The position numbers and the translations under genes were made by a program. Shown here in pieces: positions 35,926 through 45,079 of a stretch of 64,000 nucleotides of DNA. The notes beneath the pieces were generated by a model. It worked only from the letters and a program-made list of their open reading frames with translations, had not been told where the DNA came from and did not search any database. The stretch is from assembly GCF_002812085.1 (NCBI RefSeq), contig NZ_NPDM01000005.1, forward strand, positions 62,001 to 126,000. The letters are read 5' to 3'. This DNA comes from Leptospira levettii. Its GTDB lineage: Bacteria > Spirochaetota > Leptospiria > Leptospirales > Leptospiraceae. Position 1 is the stretch's first letter, and every line of letters begins with the position of its first letter.

Positions 35926-35951
35926 TTCCTATACCCCGCAGGGTATAGGAA
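35926..35951 (-). promoter_or_regulatory. CsoR/CstR-like operator upstream of the DUF302 gene
   Basis: TTCCTATACCC-CGCA-GGGTATAGGAA: perfect 11-bp arms and a 4-nt centre, ending 13 bp before the DUF302 start. Its core ATACCC…GGGTAT matches the G-tract operators of CsoR-family repressors. No csoR-like gene is in the window. Confidence 0.75.
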
Positions 35952-35984
35952 AGATTAGAAGTTGCAAGAGCTTTTTTTACTTTT

Positions 35985-36434
35985 TTAAGGAGAAGTTTCT
36001 TTTTTCGGAAGTTTTTGCATTTCTTCTACACTGGGAAGTTGGTTCGAAGTATGCCTAATTTCACCTGATGCGTTCAAAAGAAAGTATTGCGGGAGTGAGT
36101 CCGTTTTCAGTGAGGCAAAACGATCATCCAAAATGAGGGTTTGGAATTCGTTGTCACGAGGAGTGAAATTGAGTAGGACGTAGGTTCCAAGGTCTGGTTT
36201 TCCTTCCCCACATTCCAATCCCTTTAACATCTCACAACGAGACTTTGTGACGGATAATAAAATGAGTTTTCCTTCTCTAGAAGCTTGTCCAATCGCAAAT
36301 GATTTATTATGGCCCCAATGGATTTCTTCACTTGCCATTTGGTTGATTTTGATGTAGCCAAAAACCAAAAGTAAAATAAAGAGTGGCATCGCTAAAAAAC
36401 CGACGAGGTAAAAAACGCGAGAATATTTCTGCAT
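35985..36434 (-). CDS. Membrane-anchored hypothetical protein, weakly thioredoxin-like
   Basis: 149 aa. An N-terminal membrane helix (about 8-30) is followed by a periplasmic domain. LILLSVTKSRCEMLKGLECGEGKP looks like a thioredoxin-fold strand-turn, but there is no C-x-x-C. YFLLNASGEIRHTSNQLPS matches the cis-Pro region of thioredoxin-like proteins. It lies upstream of the DUF302 gene, but the palindrome separates them. Function not assigned. Confidence 0.6.
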   Translation of the reverse strand: MQKYSRVFYLVGFLAMPLFILLLVFGYIKINQMASEEIHWGHNKSFAIGQASREGKLILLSVTKSRCEMLKGLECGEGKPDLGTYVLLNFTPRDNEFQTLILDDRFASLKTDSLPQYFLLNASGEIRHTSNQLPSVEEMQKLPKKETSP

Positions 36435-36574
36435 ACAAATCTATGGAATGGTACTGACCGATTCCCGCCAAGTTCAATTTTTAAGCTTTCCCATTCCTAA
36501 ATCTTTAAAAAAAACTACACCTTCTTCTTCCCATTCCTATTCTGGTTCAAAGAGAGAATCCTTAGGAGCATTTA

Positions 36575-37420
36575 ATGGAGATTTGGTACACAGAAAAATT
36601 GGAATTAGAAAAAGGGCGAGCTGTCAGTTACCGAGTAACAAAGACAATCGAAAGCCTACAATCTCCGTTCCAAAAAATTGATATATTTGAGACACAATCA
36701 TTCGGTCGTATGTTTACTTTAGATGGTGTAACAATGGTTACGAACAAAGACGAACATTCTTATCATGAGATGATTGCGCATATCCCCATGATGAGTCATC
36801 CCAACCCAGAATCTGTCCTTGTGATTGGAGGAGGAGATGGGGGAACGGTTCGTGAAGTATTAAAACACCCGTCTGTCAAAGAAGTTGTTTTGTGTGAGAT
36901 TGACAAAGCCGTAGTCGACATCAGTTATAAATACTTTCCTGAATGTGCAGATGCAATGAAAGACCCGAAAGTCATTCACCACTATGATGATGGAGCAAAA
37001 TTTGCAAGAGATAACAAAGGTCGTTTTGATGTGATCCTTGTAGATTCGAGTGACCCTGTGGGCCCCGCAGAGGTTTTGTTTAAGGAACCTTTTTTTCGCG
37101 ATATGGCAAGTGCCTTAAAACCTACTGGGATCATTGCGACACAAGCAGAATCGTTTTGGTACCATGGGGATGTGATCACGTCACTCTTTGAATTTATCCC
37201 CAAAATTTTCCCTGAGTATGGATACTATTACACAACGATTCCCACTTACCCTTCTGGTATCATTGGGTTTACTTTTTTATCGAATGCAATTGATCCGTAT
37301 TCGGTCACACCAGATCCAAAACGAGTTCCAAAAGGACTTAAATACTATAGCCCTGAAATCCACAAAGCTGCGTTTGTATTGCCTGAGTTTGCAAAAGCTT
37401 ATATCAAACGTAAAGGTTAA
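36575..37420 (+). CDS. speE: Spermidine synthase
   Basis: 281 aa. The SAM/decarboxy-SAM loop is VLVIGGGDGGTVREVLKH, preceded by FGRMFTLDGVTMVTNKDEHSYHEM and followed by VILVDSSDPVGPAEVLF. These are SpeE signatures, including the Asp residues for putrescine and dcSAM. It transfers an aminopropyl group to putrescine. AGGAG lies 7 nt upstream of the ATG. A TTG-started outer-membrane gene follows after 6 bp. Confidence 0.95.
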   Translation: MEIWYTEKLELEKGRAVSYRVTKTIESLQSPFQKIDIFETQSFGRMFTLDGVTMVTNKDEHSYHEMIAHIPMMSHPNPESVLVIGGGDGGTVREVLKHPSVKEVVLCEIDKAVVDISYKYFPECADAMKDPKVIHHYDDGAKFARDNKGRFDVILVDSSDPVGPAEVLFKEPFFRDMASALKPTGIIATQAESFWYHGDVITSLFEFIPKIFPEYGYYYTTIPTYPSGIIGFTFLSNAIDPYSVTPDPKRVPKGLKYYSPEIHKAAFVLPEFAKAYIKRKG

Positions 37421-37426
37421 ATCATT

Positions 37427-38686
37427 TTGAAACTGCGATTCGTTTCCAATTTCATTTTCTGTATTTTCCTTTTAGGAAATACTAATCTATTGTTTGCACA
37501 AGAAACAAAAGCAACAGAGATGGAATTGGAAGCTGAATCCTTTGAAGATAGAGGATTTCAAAAAAAAGCTAACCTCATCCGAGAAAAAATCAAACGGATT
37601 CGAAAGGAAAATTTCCATTCTAAATACAACGAGCCAGATTATATCCCACCTAACCAAAATCTCCCAACTACGAAGAATGGCTCACTCGAATTTATGAATG
37701 GGAATTGGGAATTTGGGTTTCGTTTTTTAAGTCAAAATGCAGTATTTAATTCGGGCAAAGAATGGGCGTTAGATGATGGAAGAGTTGCGTTCCAAGCAGG
37801 TTCTCCGTATTTTCCAAGATCCCCTATGGGATACCAAAATATCCGCTCCCTTCCTTACCAAATGGAATGGGAAGATACAAGAAAAAATTCGAGTACACTC
37901 TCACCAAGGATTGCCTACCAACATAGTTCCAAAAAATGGGGCATTGAATATGTTTACATGCAGTATTCTACCATGAGAAATTTTTTCTCCATCGGAGACA
38001 TTGCAGGTTTCCAATTAGGATTCCAAACGGATCGATTTTATAGCGCAGACCATAAATTATCGGTATTAGTTCATGATGAGGTTTCGCATAACAAGAGATT
38101 TGTGTGGGAATTCGGATTTCGAATGGGATCGTTAAATTCAAATTCTTCCCAAAATTCACAATCATTGGGCCAAACAGGACTTTTCCGAGATTCAATCCAA
38201 TATGTGGCTCCGAGTACTGGTTTTAAATTTGTGCATCAGTTTTTTGAAAATTATTCCTATGAATTTGGCGGTGATATGTTTTTTACCCCCGTTGGGAATT
38301 TAAAGTACAGAAGGGATAGTTTCATAAGTAGTGGGGGAGTGAGCCGATTTGGGGGTGAACGTACCACAACTGATGAGGTGTATTCTTTATTCTCAGAAAA
38401 ACGAATTCTAACGACGATTGTTGGGTTGAATCTGAATGCTCAATTGAATTGGGTTCCTTACCCGAATCATAAATTCCATCTGGGTTTACAGGCCATCCAA
38501 TATAATTGGCGTGCCAATGAATCCCAAGCACCAGGGCTTCGTGCCTTAAACCAAGAATCTTATCTAGCAGGTGTTAGGGATTATTTTGTGAGTTCTGCAT
38601 ATTATGAAGCAGATGGAGGGAAGGGTCGTCCTATGAGATCCTACGGTATTTCGAATTTGTACTTTGGGTATACTTATGTTTATTAA
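37427..38686 (+). CDS. Putative outer-membrane beta-barrel protein
   Basis: 419 aa with a TTG start (AAAGG upstream). The signal peptide is MKLRFVSNFIFCIFLLGNT… ending near FAQ. A helical, charged segment follows (ELEAESFEDRGFQKKANLI), then many aromatic-rich alternating strands ending SNLYFGYTYVY, as in outer-membrane barrels. Part of a tight plus-strand run with lipoprotein genes. Family not recognised. Confidence 0.75.
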   Translation: MKLRFVSNFIFCIFLLGNTNLLFAQETKATEMELEAESFEDRGFQKKANLIREKIKRIRKENFHSKYNEPDYIPPNQNLPTTKNGSLEFMNGNWEFGFRFLSQNAVFNSGKEWALDDGRVAFQAGSPYFPRSPMGYQNIRSLPYQMEWEDTRKNSSTLSPRIAYQHSSKKWGIEYVYMQYSTMRNFFSIGDIAGFQLGFQTDRFYSADHKLSVLVHDEVSHNKRFVWEFGFRMGSLNSNSSQNSQSLGQTGLFRDSIQYVAPSTGFKFVHQFFENYSYEFGGDMFFTPVGNLKYRRDSFISSGGVSRFGGERTTTDEVYSLFSEKRILTTIVGLNLNAQLNWVPYPNHKFHLGLQAIQYNWRANESQAPGLRALNQESYLAGVRDYFVSSAYYEADGGKGRPMRSYGISNLYFGYTYVY

Positions 38687-39401
38687 TCGATTCCTTTCTA
38701 TTTCAAGTTTGGGTTTGTTTTTATTTGGGTTTTTGCATTGTGGAATATCCTTACGAGTGTACAGAGTTTTTCCAAATGAAAGGGAATATGATTTTGTAAA
38801 AAAAATGGATCATATTGCCATCCAGGTCAAACAAGAAAATCGAAAGCAAATGGCTGTCTATGATCCATATTTTTTTGATTCCGAAGCCTTACAAAATGAA
38901 TATGGTCCATTGTCCTATCTCATCCGAAAAGAACTTTCCATCCGAGAGTCCCGGTACCCACTACTTATAGAAAGAGGGGGGTCGATATTTGTTGAGGAAT
39001 TCCAATTAGTATCTTTGGATCGGTGTTCTAAAAATTTAACCTATGTTCGGTTAAAGGCAAAAATCCAAATCAGAGGTTATGCTGAAGAAGAAATTAATTA
39101 TTATGATGAAATTGATTCAAAGGTTACCAATTGTTTTTTAACAGGGAGTATCATCACTTTGGTACCTCTTTTGTGGTATGTGCCTTATAATGGATTTCGT
39201 GGGAACCGTGAAGACCAATTAAACCAATTGGGCCGAAATGCGTTGACAGAACTTTTCACCCAATTAGAAATACGTTCGGGTTACTCTGAAAAATCTACCG
39301 AGTCACAAAAGTTAGAGGATCAAAAAATCATTCCGAAACAAACACCCACCAAACAAGAACCAGTGGATCCTAAGTTAAAGGAAATTTTGGAAAGTTTATG
39401 A
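38676..39401 (+). CDS. Lipoprotein
   Basis: About 241 aa from the ATG at 38676 (MFINRFLSISSLGLF…); the frame can also be read from a TTG at 38664. A lipobox FLHC sits near residue 24. The middle is a mixed alpha/beta domain, with a short hydrophobic stretch (TGSIITLVPLLWYVPYNG) and a Lys/Glu/Pro-rich tail. It overlaps the outer-membrane gene by 11 bp and the next gene by 4 bp. Function unknown. Confidence 0.75.
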   Translation: MFINRFLSISSLGLFLFGFLHCGISLRVYRVFPNEREYDFVKKMDHIAIQVKQENRKQMAVYDPYFFDSEALQNEYGPLSYLIRKELSIRESRYPLLIERGGSIFVEEFQLVSLDRCSKNLTYVRLKAKIQIRGYAEEEINYYDEIDSKVTNCFLTGSIITLVPLLWYVPYNGFRGNREDQLNQLGRNALTELFTQLEIRSGYSEKSTESQKLEDQKIIPKQTPTKQEPVDPKLKEILESL

Positions 39402-40276
39402 AACGATTTGGATTCATTTTGCTATTGGGGGGTTTGGTATTTTTTTCCAATTGTTATTCATTGGAAAAACCTTATAATTATGGGAATCCTTACCACCCAA
39501 GCCCTGAATTTACAGAAGATGACCCTCAATTTGAAGAAGGGGAACCCATTTGGATTTTGGACCAAACAGGGAATTGGGTTTTTTCACTTCCCTCCAAATT
39601 GGTATTGTGGAATCGAAAAGCGGATAACCATTATATTTCGAAAGAAACCAAAGAATACTTAATTCGTTACATCAAAGAAAACAATTTGAGGGATGTAAAA
39701 GTAAGGTTTAACCAGTATGCTCCTCTATCGGAATGGCGTAGACTTTCCAAAAACAAAAACATTAACCCGGTGATCCGGTACTTTTTTGGATCCATTTCTC
39801 TCCTTGCCTATACTTTTTTGCCAGGTAGATTGTTCGCTGGTACCATTGGTGGTGATCATTATAATTCTTTTACCAATACAATCAACGTCTACTCTGATCT
39901 ACCACCTGTTGTGATCCACGAAGGTGGACATGCAAAGGATTTTTCGCAAAGAGAAAAAAGGACTTTGTATGCAGTTGTTTATGCCATTCCAGTCGTTGGG
40001 GCCCTTTACCATGAGGCCAAAGCTTCTGACGATGCTTTAAATTATTTTGCAGAAAAAGAGGATCTCACTCAATTAGATTCTTCCTATGAATTGTTAACAC
40101 CTGCTTACTCTACATATGTGGGTGGAGCCATCGGAGATGTGGTAGTGAACCCATTAACAGCTGTCGCTGTAATTCCAGGGCATATCTATGGTCGTTATAA
40201 AAAAAGAGATATCCCTCTCGAATTAGAAAAACGAAAACAAAAGAAAAAAATCAAGGAATCAAAATCCAATCCATGA
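39398..40276 (+). CDS. Lipoprotein with HEGGH zincin-like motif
   Basis: 292 aa. Lipobox FFSNC (Cys19). VVIHEGGHAKDF puts HExxH at residues 174-178, and ALYHEAKASDDA has a plausible third ligand Glu206, the gluzincin pattern. Hydrophobic segments at 128-150 and 190-205 may make it membrane-associated. It could be an envelope metalloprotease or a zinc-binding protein; the family is not identified. It overlaps pyrF by 4 bp. Confidence 0.75.
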   Translation: MKRFGFILLLGGLVFFSNCYSLEKPYNYGNPYHPSPEFTEDDPQFEEGEPIWILDQTGNWVFSLPSKLVLWNRKADNHYISKETKEYLIRYIKENNLRDVKVRFNQYAPLSEWRRLSKNKNINPVIRYFFGSISLLAYTFLPGRLFAGTIGGDHYNSFTNTINVYSDLPPVVIHEGGHAKDFSQREKRTLYAVVYAIPVVGALYHEAKASDDALNYFAEKEDLTQLDSSYELLTPAYSTYVGGAIGDVVVNPLTAVAVIPGHIYGRYKKRDIPLELEKRKQKKKIKESKSNP

Positions 40277-41091
40277 CTTCATTTTTAACCAAATTCCATT
40301 CCCGAAGAGATACATTACGATCCCTATTATGCATTGGAATGGATCCTGAATTGGAAAAATTACCAAAACCTTGTTTGGATTCAAAATCACCTCTTGTATT
40401 TTTTGCAGAAACCATCGTTCGATACACCCATCCTTATGCAGTCTCTTGGAAACCCAATATTGCCTTTTTTGAACGCCTTGGTGCAGAAGGTTATTTTGCA
40501 TTAGAACATACAGTCCACTTAATGAAGGAAATTTCCCCAGAAGTTCCCATTGTGATGGATGCCAAACGTGGGGACCTTGCGAATACGGCAAAAGAGTATG
40601 CTAAGTATTTTTTCCAAACCTTAAAGGTGGATGCCCTCACAGTGAATCCTTACATGGGGAGAGATAGCCTTGTACCTTACTTGGATTTGGGCGGGTATCT
40701 ATTTGTTTTAGGGTTAACCTCAAATCCGAGTTCATCCGATTTTCAAAAATTAAGGATTGGGTCCAGAGATTTGTACCTATACGAAGAGGTGAGTGACCAA
40801 ATGGCACGCCTTGCAGAATCCTATCCTGGACAATTGGGTTTAGTGGTTGGAGGTACCCATCCCTCTGAAATTGAATCCTTACGTAATCGCCACCCTGAGT
40901 TATGTTTTCTCATTCCTGGTTTTGGAGCACAAGGTGGAGATTTAGAATCCATTATCAAAGCAAGTGGGAAGGATGCCATCATCAATTCATCTCGTGGGAT
41001 CACCGTGAGTACGGTTGCTGAAAATTTTGGAGAAGTTTCTAAAAAGAAATCAGAAGAAGTACATTTGCAAATGAACCAACTCTTCCCTTAA
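40273..41091 (+). CDS. pyrF: Orotidine-5'-phosphate decarboxylase, type 2
   Basis: 272 aa, the length of the longer (type 2) PyrF. LLCIGMDPELEKLP, then VSWKPNIAFFERLG, and VMDAKRGDLANTAKEYAK with the catalytic D-x-K-R-x-D. LVVGGTHPSEIESLR and PGFGAQGGD are phosphate-loop motifs. It decarboxylates OMP to UMP. Its location behind envelope genes is unusual for a pyrimidine enzyme, though the overlapping start suggests simple co-transcription. Confidence 0.95.
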   Translation: MTSFLTKFHSRRDTLRSLLCIGMDPELEKLPKPCLDSKSPLVFFAETIVRYTHPYAVSWKPNIAFFERLGAEGYFALEHTVHLMKEISPEVPIVMDAKRGDLANTAKEYAKYFFQTLKVDALTVNPYMGRDSLVPYLDLGGYLFVLGLTSNPSSSDFQKLRIGSRDLYLYEEVSDQMARLAESYPGQLGLVVGGTHPSEIESLRNRHPELCFLIPGFGAQGGDLESIIKASGKDAIINSSRGITVSTVAENFGEVSKKKSEEVHLQMNQLFP

Positions 41092-41117
41092 CGGTCTAAT
41101 CACCATTAGGGAATCAA

Positions 41118-42389
41118 GTGAAAGAAACATTAGCAATTGTTGGAACTGGAATCGCAGGTTTAGGTTCTGCTTACTTTTTAAAAAACGATTTTGAATTAAC
41201 CATTTTTGATCATGCCGATTATATCGGTGGTCATACCAATACAGTCATGGTAGAAGAAGATGGTATACAAATTCCCATTGATACTGGGTTTATTGTATTC
41301 AATCATGTTACGTATCCAAATTTATTACGTTTATTCCAAACTTTAAATGTTCCGACCAAAAAATCGGATATGTCATTCAGTGTACAATATGATCCCACCA
41401 AACTGGAGTTTTGTGGATCTGGGCTTTCTGGTTTATTTGCTCAGAAAAAAAATCTCTTCCGTCCTCGTTACTTAAAAATGTTACTCGAGATCAATCGATT
41501 TAATACGGAAGCACCGAAAATTTTAGATAACCCAACTTACGATGATTGGAATTTGGGCCGTTATATGGAAAGTTTTGGGTATGGAAAAGACATTCTCAAT
41601 TATTATCTGGTTCCCATGAGTTCCGCTGTTTGGTCCACTCCACCTGATTTGATGTTGGAATTCCCTGCCAAATCACTCATCCGATTTTTTTATAACCATG
41701 GATTTTTGGGCTTAAGCACACAACACCAGTGGTATACAGTTGATGGAGGATCCAAAGAATATGTAAAACGAATCGTTCCTCCCATCCAAGACCGATTCCG
41801 ATTGAATACACCAGTACTAGCGGTAAACCGATTGCCAAATGGGAAAGTGGAACTTGTGTTACCTGAGGGGAAAAAGGAAGTTTTTGACAAAGTCCTTCTT
41901 GCGACACATGGACATATTTCCGCTAAATTACTCGGAAACCCAACAAAACTCGAAAAAGAATTACTCCCTCTTTACAAATACCAACACAATACAGCCACCT
42001 TACATACAGATGATTCTGATATGCCTTCCATAAAATCTTGTTGGTCGAGTTGGAATTATAAAATCACAGAGTCAAATAGTGGAAAATTGGAACCATATAC
42101 CATCTATTGGATGAATCGTTTACAAAATGTTTCCAAAAAGAAGAATTATTTTGTAACCATCAATGATCCTGGTCGTGTGAAACAAAGCCATACAATCAAA
42201 AAAATTGATTATGAACATCCATTGTTTTCGGTCGAAGCGTCTCTTGGTCAGAATCGTTTGCCCATGTTAAATGAGGATGGTCCAATTTATTATGCAGGTG
42301 CTTATTTTAGATATGGATTCCATGAAGATGGATTTTTGTCAGCAGTGAATGTATCAAAAAGTATTTTAAAACGAGACCCATGGACTTAA
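41118..42389 (+). CDS. FAD-dependent amine-oxidase-like protein
   Basis: 423 aa with a GTG start. ADP-binding loop LAIVGTGIAGLGSAYFL then IFDHADYIGGHTNTV. IDTGFIVFNHVTYPN and YYAGAYFRYGFHEDGFLSA are hallmarks of the small flavin amine-oxidase subfamily that occurs beside DUF1365 and Cfa genes. It probably acts on modified fatty acyl chains in membrane phospholipids (inference from context). It overlaps the DUF1365 gene by 10 bp. Confidence 0.88.
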   Translation: MKETLAIVGTGIAGLGSAYFLKNDFELTIFDHADYIGGHTNTVMVEEDGIQIPIDTGFIVFNHVTYPNLLRLFQTLNVPTKKSDMSFSVQYDPTKLEFCGSGLSGLFAQKKNLFRPRYLKMLLEINRFNTEAPKILDNPTYDDWNLGRYMESFGYGKDILNYYLVPMSSAVWSTPPDLMLEFPAKSLIRFFYNHGFLGLSTQHQWYTVDGGSKEYVKRIVPPIQDRFRLNTPVLAVNRLPNGKVELVLPEGKKEVFDKVLLATHGHISAKLLGNPTKLEKELLPLYKYQHNTATLHTDDSDMPSIKSCWSSWNYKITESNSGKLEPYTIYWMNRLQNVSKKKNYFVTINDPGRVKQSHTIKKIDYEHPLFSVEASLGQNRLPMLNEDGPIYYAGAYFRYGFHEDGFLSAVNVSKSILKRDPWT

Positions 42390-43201
42390 ATTCCTGTATG
42401 TATGAAGCGGACGTATTTCATATGCGTACCGCTCCCACACAAAACAAATTCCAGTATAAAATATTTAATTTTTATTTGGACTTGGAAGAAATTGATGAAT
42501 TGGCAAAGTCTAGTTTACTGTTTTCCAGGAATCGGTGGAATTTGTTTTCCTTTTATGACAAGGACCACTTACAGTTTGGAAAAGAATCCATTTATGAAAA
42601 TGTAAAAGCGTTTTTAGAAGCCTCAGGTGTCAAAGGACCGATTGGTAAAATTTCCCTATTAACCAACCTAAGAGTATTAGGTTATGTATTCAATCCTGTT
42701 AGTTTTTACTTTTGTTTTGATACATCGGGAGAACCACTTGTTGCGATTGCAGAAGTAGGAAATACCTTTGGGGAAATCAAACCATACATAGGGACATTCC
42801 AAAAGAGTAAGGGAACCATTGCCGATCCTGAAGTATACATACGAGAACCAAAGAACTTTTATGTCTCTCCATTCATTCCATTAGATTCTGAATTTGAATT
42901 TCGACTCAATGTACCCAATGAAAAATTACAGATCGGAGTCGACTCTTATGAGGATGGGAAACGAATATTGATTACGTCCTTTATAGGAAAAAAAATTCGT
43001 TTTCGATCGAAATACTTATTAAAACTTTTCATCCAATTTCCAATTATTACCGTCAAAATAATAACATTGATTCATTGGCAAGCATTCAAGTTGTGGATCA
43101 AAAAAATCCCTTACATAAAAAAACACCAAAACTTAGAGAAACAAACAGGAGTTCCCCTTGGAAAAATCAGCGAACCAGTCCCTTTTACAAGAAACGATTG
43201 A
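42380..43201 (+). CDS. DUF1365 family protein
   Basis: 273 aa. Motifs RTAPTQNKFQYKIFNFYLDLEE and LRVLGYVFNPVSFYFCFD match DUF1365. The C-terminus has a hydrophobic helix (about 215-240). DUF1365 proteins are found with flavin oxidases and cyclopropane-fatty-acid synthase in many bacteria; chemistry unknown. Translationally overlapped on both sides. Confidence 0.88.
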   Translation: MDLNSCMYEADVFHMRTAPTQNKFQYKIFNFYLDLEEIDELAKSSLLFSRNRWNLFSFYDKDHLQFGKESIYENVKAFLEASGVKGPIGKISLLTNLRVLGYVFNPVSFYFCFDTSGEPLVAIAEVGNTFGEIKPYIGTFQKSKGTIADPEVYIREPKNFYVSPFIPLDSEFEFRLNVPNEKLQIGVDSYEDGKRILITSFIGKKIRFRSKYLLKLFIQFPIITVKIITLIHWQAFKLWIKKIPYIKKHQNLEKQTGVPLGKISEPVPFTRND

Positions 43202-44471
43202 TTCAGAGCTTTTTAGTGAACTAAAGGATAAGTCGGTTACCGAACAATATCCTATTTACAGGAAAATATTTTTTAAAGCGATGAGTTCCATGAAACGTGG
43301 ATCCCTTCGAATGATTCTCCCAAATGGAGAACAAGTGATATTGGGTGATACCAATAGTAAGTTTGAACCAAAGTTTCACTCTGCACTGATCCATGTCAAA
43401 AATCCTGTATTCTTCAAGAAATCAGTGTTACATGGTGACATTGGATTTTCCGAATCTTACTTAACCGGAGATTGGGATACAGATTCCATTGAGAATGTAA
43501 TTTCATGGTTCATTCTAAATGTGGACGAAGCTCCTAATTTATCTGGAGCCAAGAAAAAACTATTCCATTTGGATTTATTCAATTTGGGAAATAAGTTCTT
43601 ACATTTCCTTCGAAGGAATACCCTAACTGGAAGTAAGAAGAATATAGTGGAACATTATGATTTGGGAAATAGTTTTTATAAGTTATTTCTTGATCCTACA
43701 ATGACCTATAGTTCTGCCTATTTTGAATCTCTTGACCAGTCACTGGAAGAAGCTCAAACGATTAAAGTTGATAAACTCTGTCAAAAGTTAAAACTAAATC
43801 CCAAAGATCATTTATTGGAAATCGGAAGTGGATGGGGATTTTTATCCATTCATGCAGCAAAAAACTATGGATGCAAGGTAACTACTGTTACGTTATCTGA
43901 GGAACAATACAAATTTGCAAAGGAAAGAATTGAAAAAGAAGGTTTATCCGATAAAATTGAAATTCGAATCCAAGATTATCGCAAAATTGAAGGTAAATTT
44001 ACAAAACTAGTATCGGTAGAGATGTTGGAAGCTGTGGGGGATGCATATTACGAAACCTTCTTTCAAAAATGCCAAGATTTACTCACACAAGATGGAATCA
44101 TGGCATTACAAGTGATCACTTGTCCAGATTCTAGATTCACTTCTTTTAAGAAGGGAATTGATTTTATCCAAAAACACATCTTCCCTGGATCACTTCTGCC
44201 ATCCATTGGTCGAATGAACCAAGCGATTAACCGTACTGGTGACATGTATCTTCATAACTTAGAAGATATGGGACTTAGTTATGCAAAAACTCTTAGATTG
44301 TGGTTAAAAGCGTTTGAAGAAAACCTAACAGAAGTGAGAAACCAAGGATATAGCGAAACCTTTATCCGTAAATGGCGATACTATCTAGCATATTGTGCAG
44401 CAGCGTTCCAAATGCGAAACATCAGCGTTGTACAATCTGTCTATGTAAGACCCAACAATTTAAATATCTAA
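43158..44471 (+). CDS. cfa: Cyclopropane-fatty-acyl-phospholipid synthase
   Basis: 437 aa, TTG start with AGGAG 6 nt upstream, overlapping DUF1365 by 44 bp. SAM-binding motif LLEIGSGWGFLSIHAAKNYG, preceded by VEHYDLGNSFYKLFLDPTMTYSSAYF, a Cfa signature; EMLEAVG follows. It adds a methylene bridge to unsaturated acyl chains of phospholipids. Some Cfa homologues make methyl or furan fatty acids instead. It closes the oxidase-DUF1365-cfa set, which ends in a clear terminator. Confidence 0.93.
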   Translation: MEKSANQSLLQETIDSELFSELKDKSVTEQYPIYRKIFFKAMSSMKRGSLRMILPNGEQVILGDTNSKFEPKFHSALIHVKNPVFFKKSVLHGDIGFSESYLTGDWDTDSIENVISWFILNVDEAPNLSGAKKKLFHLDLFNLGNKFLHFLRRNTLTGSKKNIVEHYDLGNSFYKLFLDPTMTYSSAYFESLDQSLEEAQTIKVDKLCQKLKLNPKDHLLEIGSGWGFLSIHAAKNYGCKVTTVTLSEEQYKFAKERIEKEGLSDKIEIRIQDYRKIEGKFTKLVSVEMLEAVGDAYYETFFQKCQDLLTQDGIMALQVITCPDSRFTSFKKGIDFIQKHIFPGSLLPSIGRMNQAINRTGDMYLHNLEDMGLSYAKTLRLWLKAFEENLTEVRNQGYSETFIRKWRYYLAYCAAAFQMRNISVVQSVYVRPNNLNI

Positions 44472-44483
44472 ATTCTATTTACT

Positions 44484-44524
44484 CCCAATGGAAAGGTATT
44501 ATTTCCATCCATTGGGATTTTATT
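44484..44524 (+). terminator. Rho-independent terminator after cfa
   Basis: Perfect 9-bp stem CCCAATGGA / TCCATTGGG with an inner GGAAA/TTTCC pair and a following T-rich ATTTTATT. Confidence 0.85.
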
Positions 44525-44574
44525 GCTTAAAAAACATCTTGCCAAACTAAGCTTCCAAACGTATTTCTCTGTCT

Positions 44575-45021
44575 ATGAGAGAAACCAAGTCTGTTTTTAC
44601 ATTTGATGAACCAATTGAACGTTTATGGTCAGCGGTCACCGTTTATGAAGTGTTAGTGCATTGGTTAGCAGATGAAGTGCGGGGTAGGCCAAAAGTAGGA
44701 GGGGAGTTTTCTTGGACATGGAAACTTGGACTGGAAGGAAATTTCACTTCCCACGGAACCTATAAAAAAATAGAACCTCTCCGTGAACTTGTGATGGAAT
44801 GGAAAGATCATCCAGCAGGAGATGTTTTTTTACAGTTATTATTTGAAAGCACCGGCGCCAATACTTCCAGATTAACGATTGTTAATGGAGGATTCCCAGA
44901 TAACGAATCATCAAATGTTTGGTTGGAAAGTGCAAAAGATGCGTGGGATGGACAAGCTGTCCTCTTAAAAGAATTTTTAAAACAGAATCCAGATATCAGC
45001 AAATTTATGAAAAAAACTTGA
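44575..45021 (+). CDS. SRPBCC (AHSA1-like) domain protein
   Basis: 148 aa. VFTFDEPIERLWSAVTVYEVLVHWL, then GGEFSWTWKLGLEGNFTSHGTYKKIEP and LVMEWKDHP match activator-of-Hsp90-type START-like domains (AHSA1/DUF1801-like). Its ligand is unknown. Confidence 0.78.
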   Translation: MRETKSVFTFDEPIERLWSAVTVYEVLVHWLADEVRGRPKVGGEFSWTWKLGLEGNFTSHGTYKKIEPLRELVMEWKDHPAGDVFLQLLFESTGANTSRLTIVNGGFPDNESSNVWLESAKDAWDGQAVLLKEFLKQNPDISKFMKKT

Positions 45022-45079
45022 TCTCTCGACCCTTTCTAAAATCCTGGTAAAAGTAAGGGTTGTTAAGGAGGGTTGGAAG

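Noticed and set aside
44063..44245. 60-aa minus-strand frame in cfa
   Set aside because: Antisense shadow of the conserved methyltransferase.
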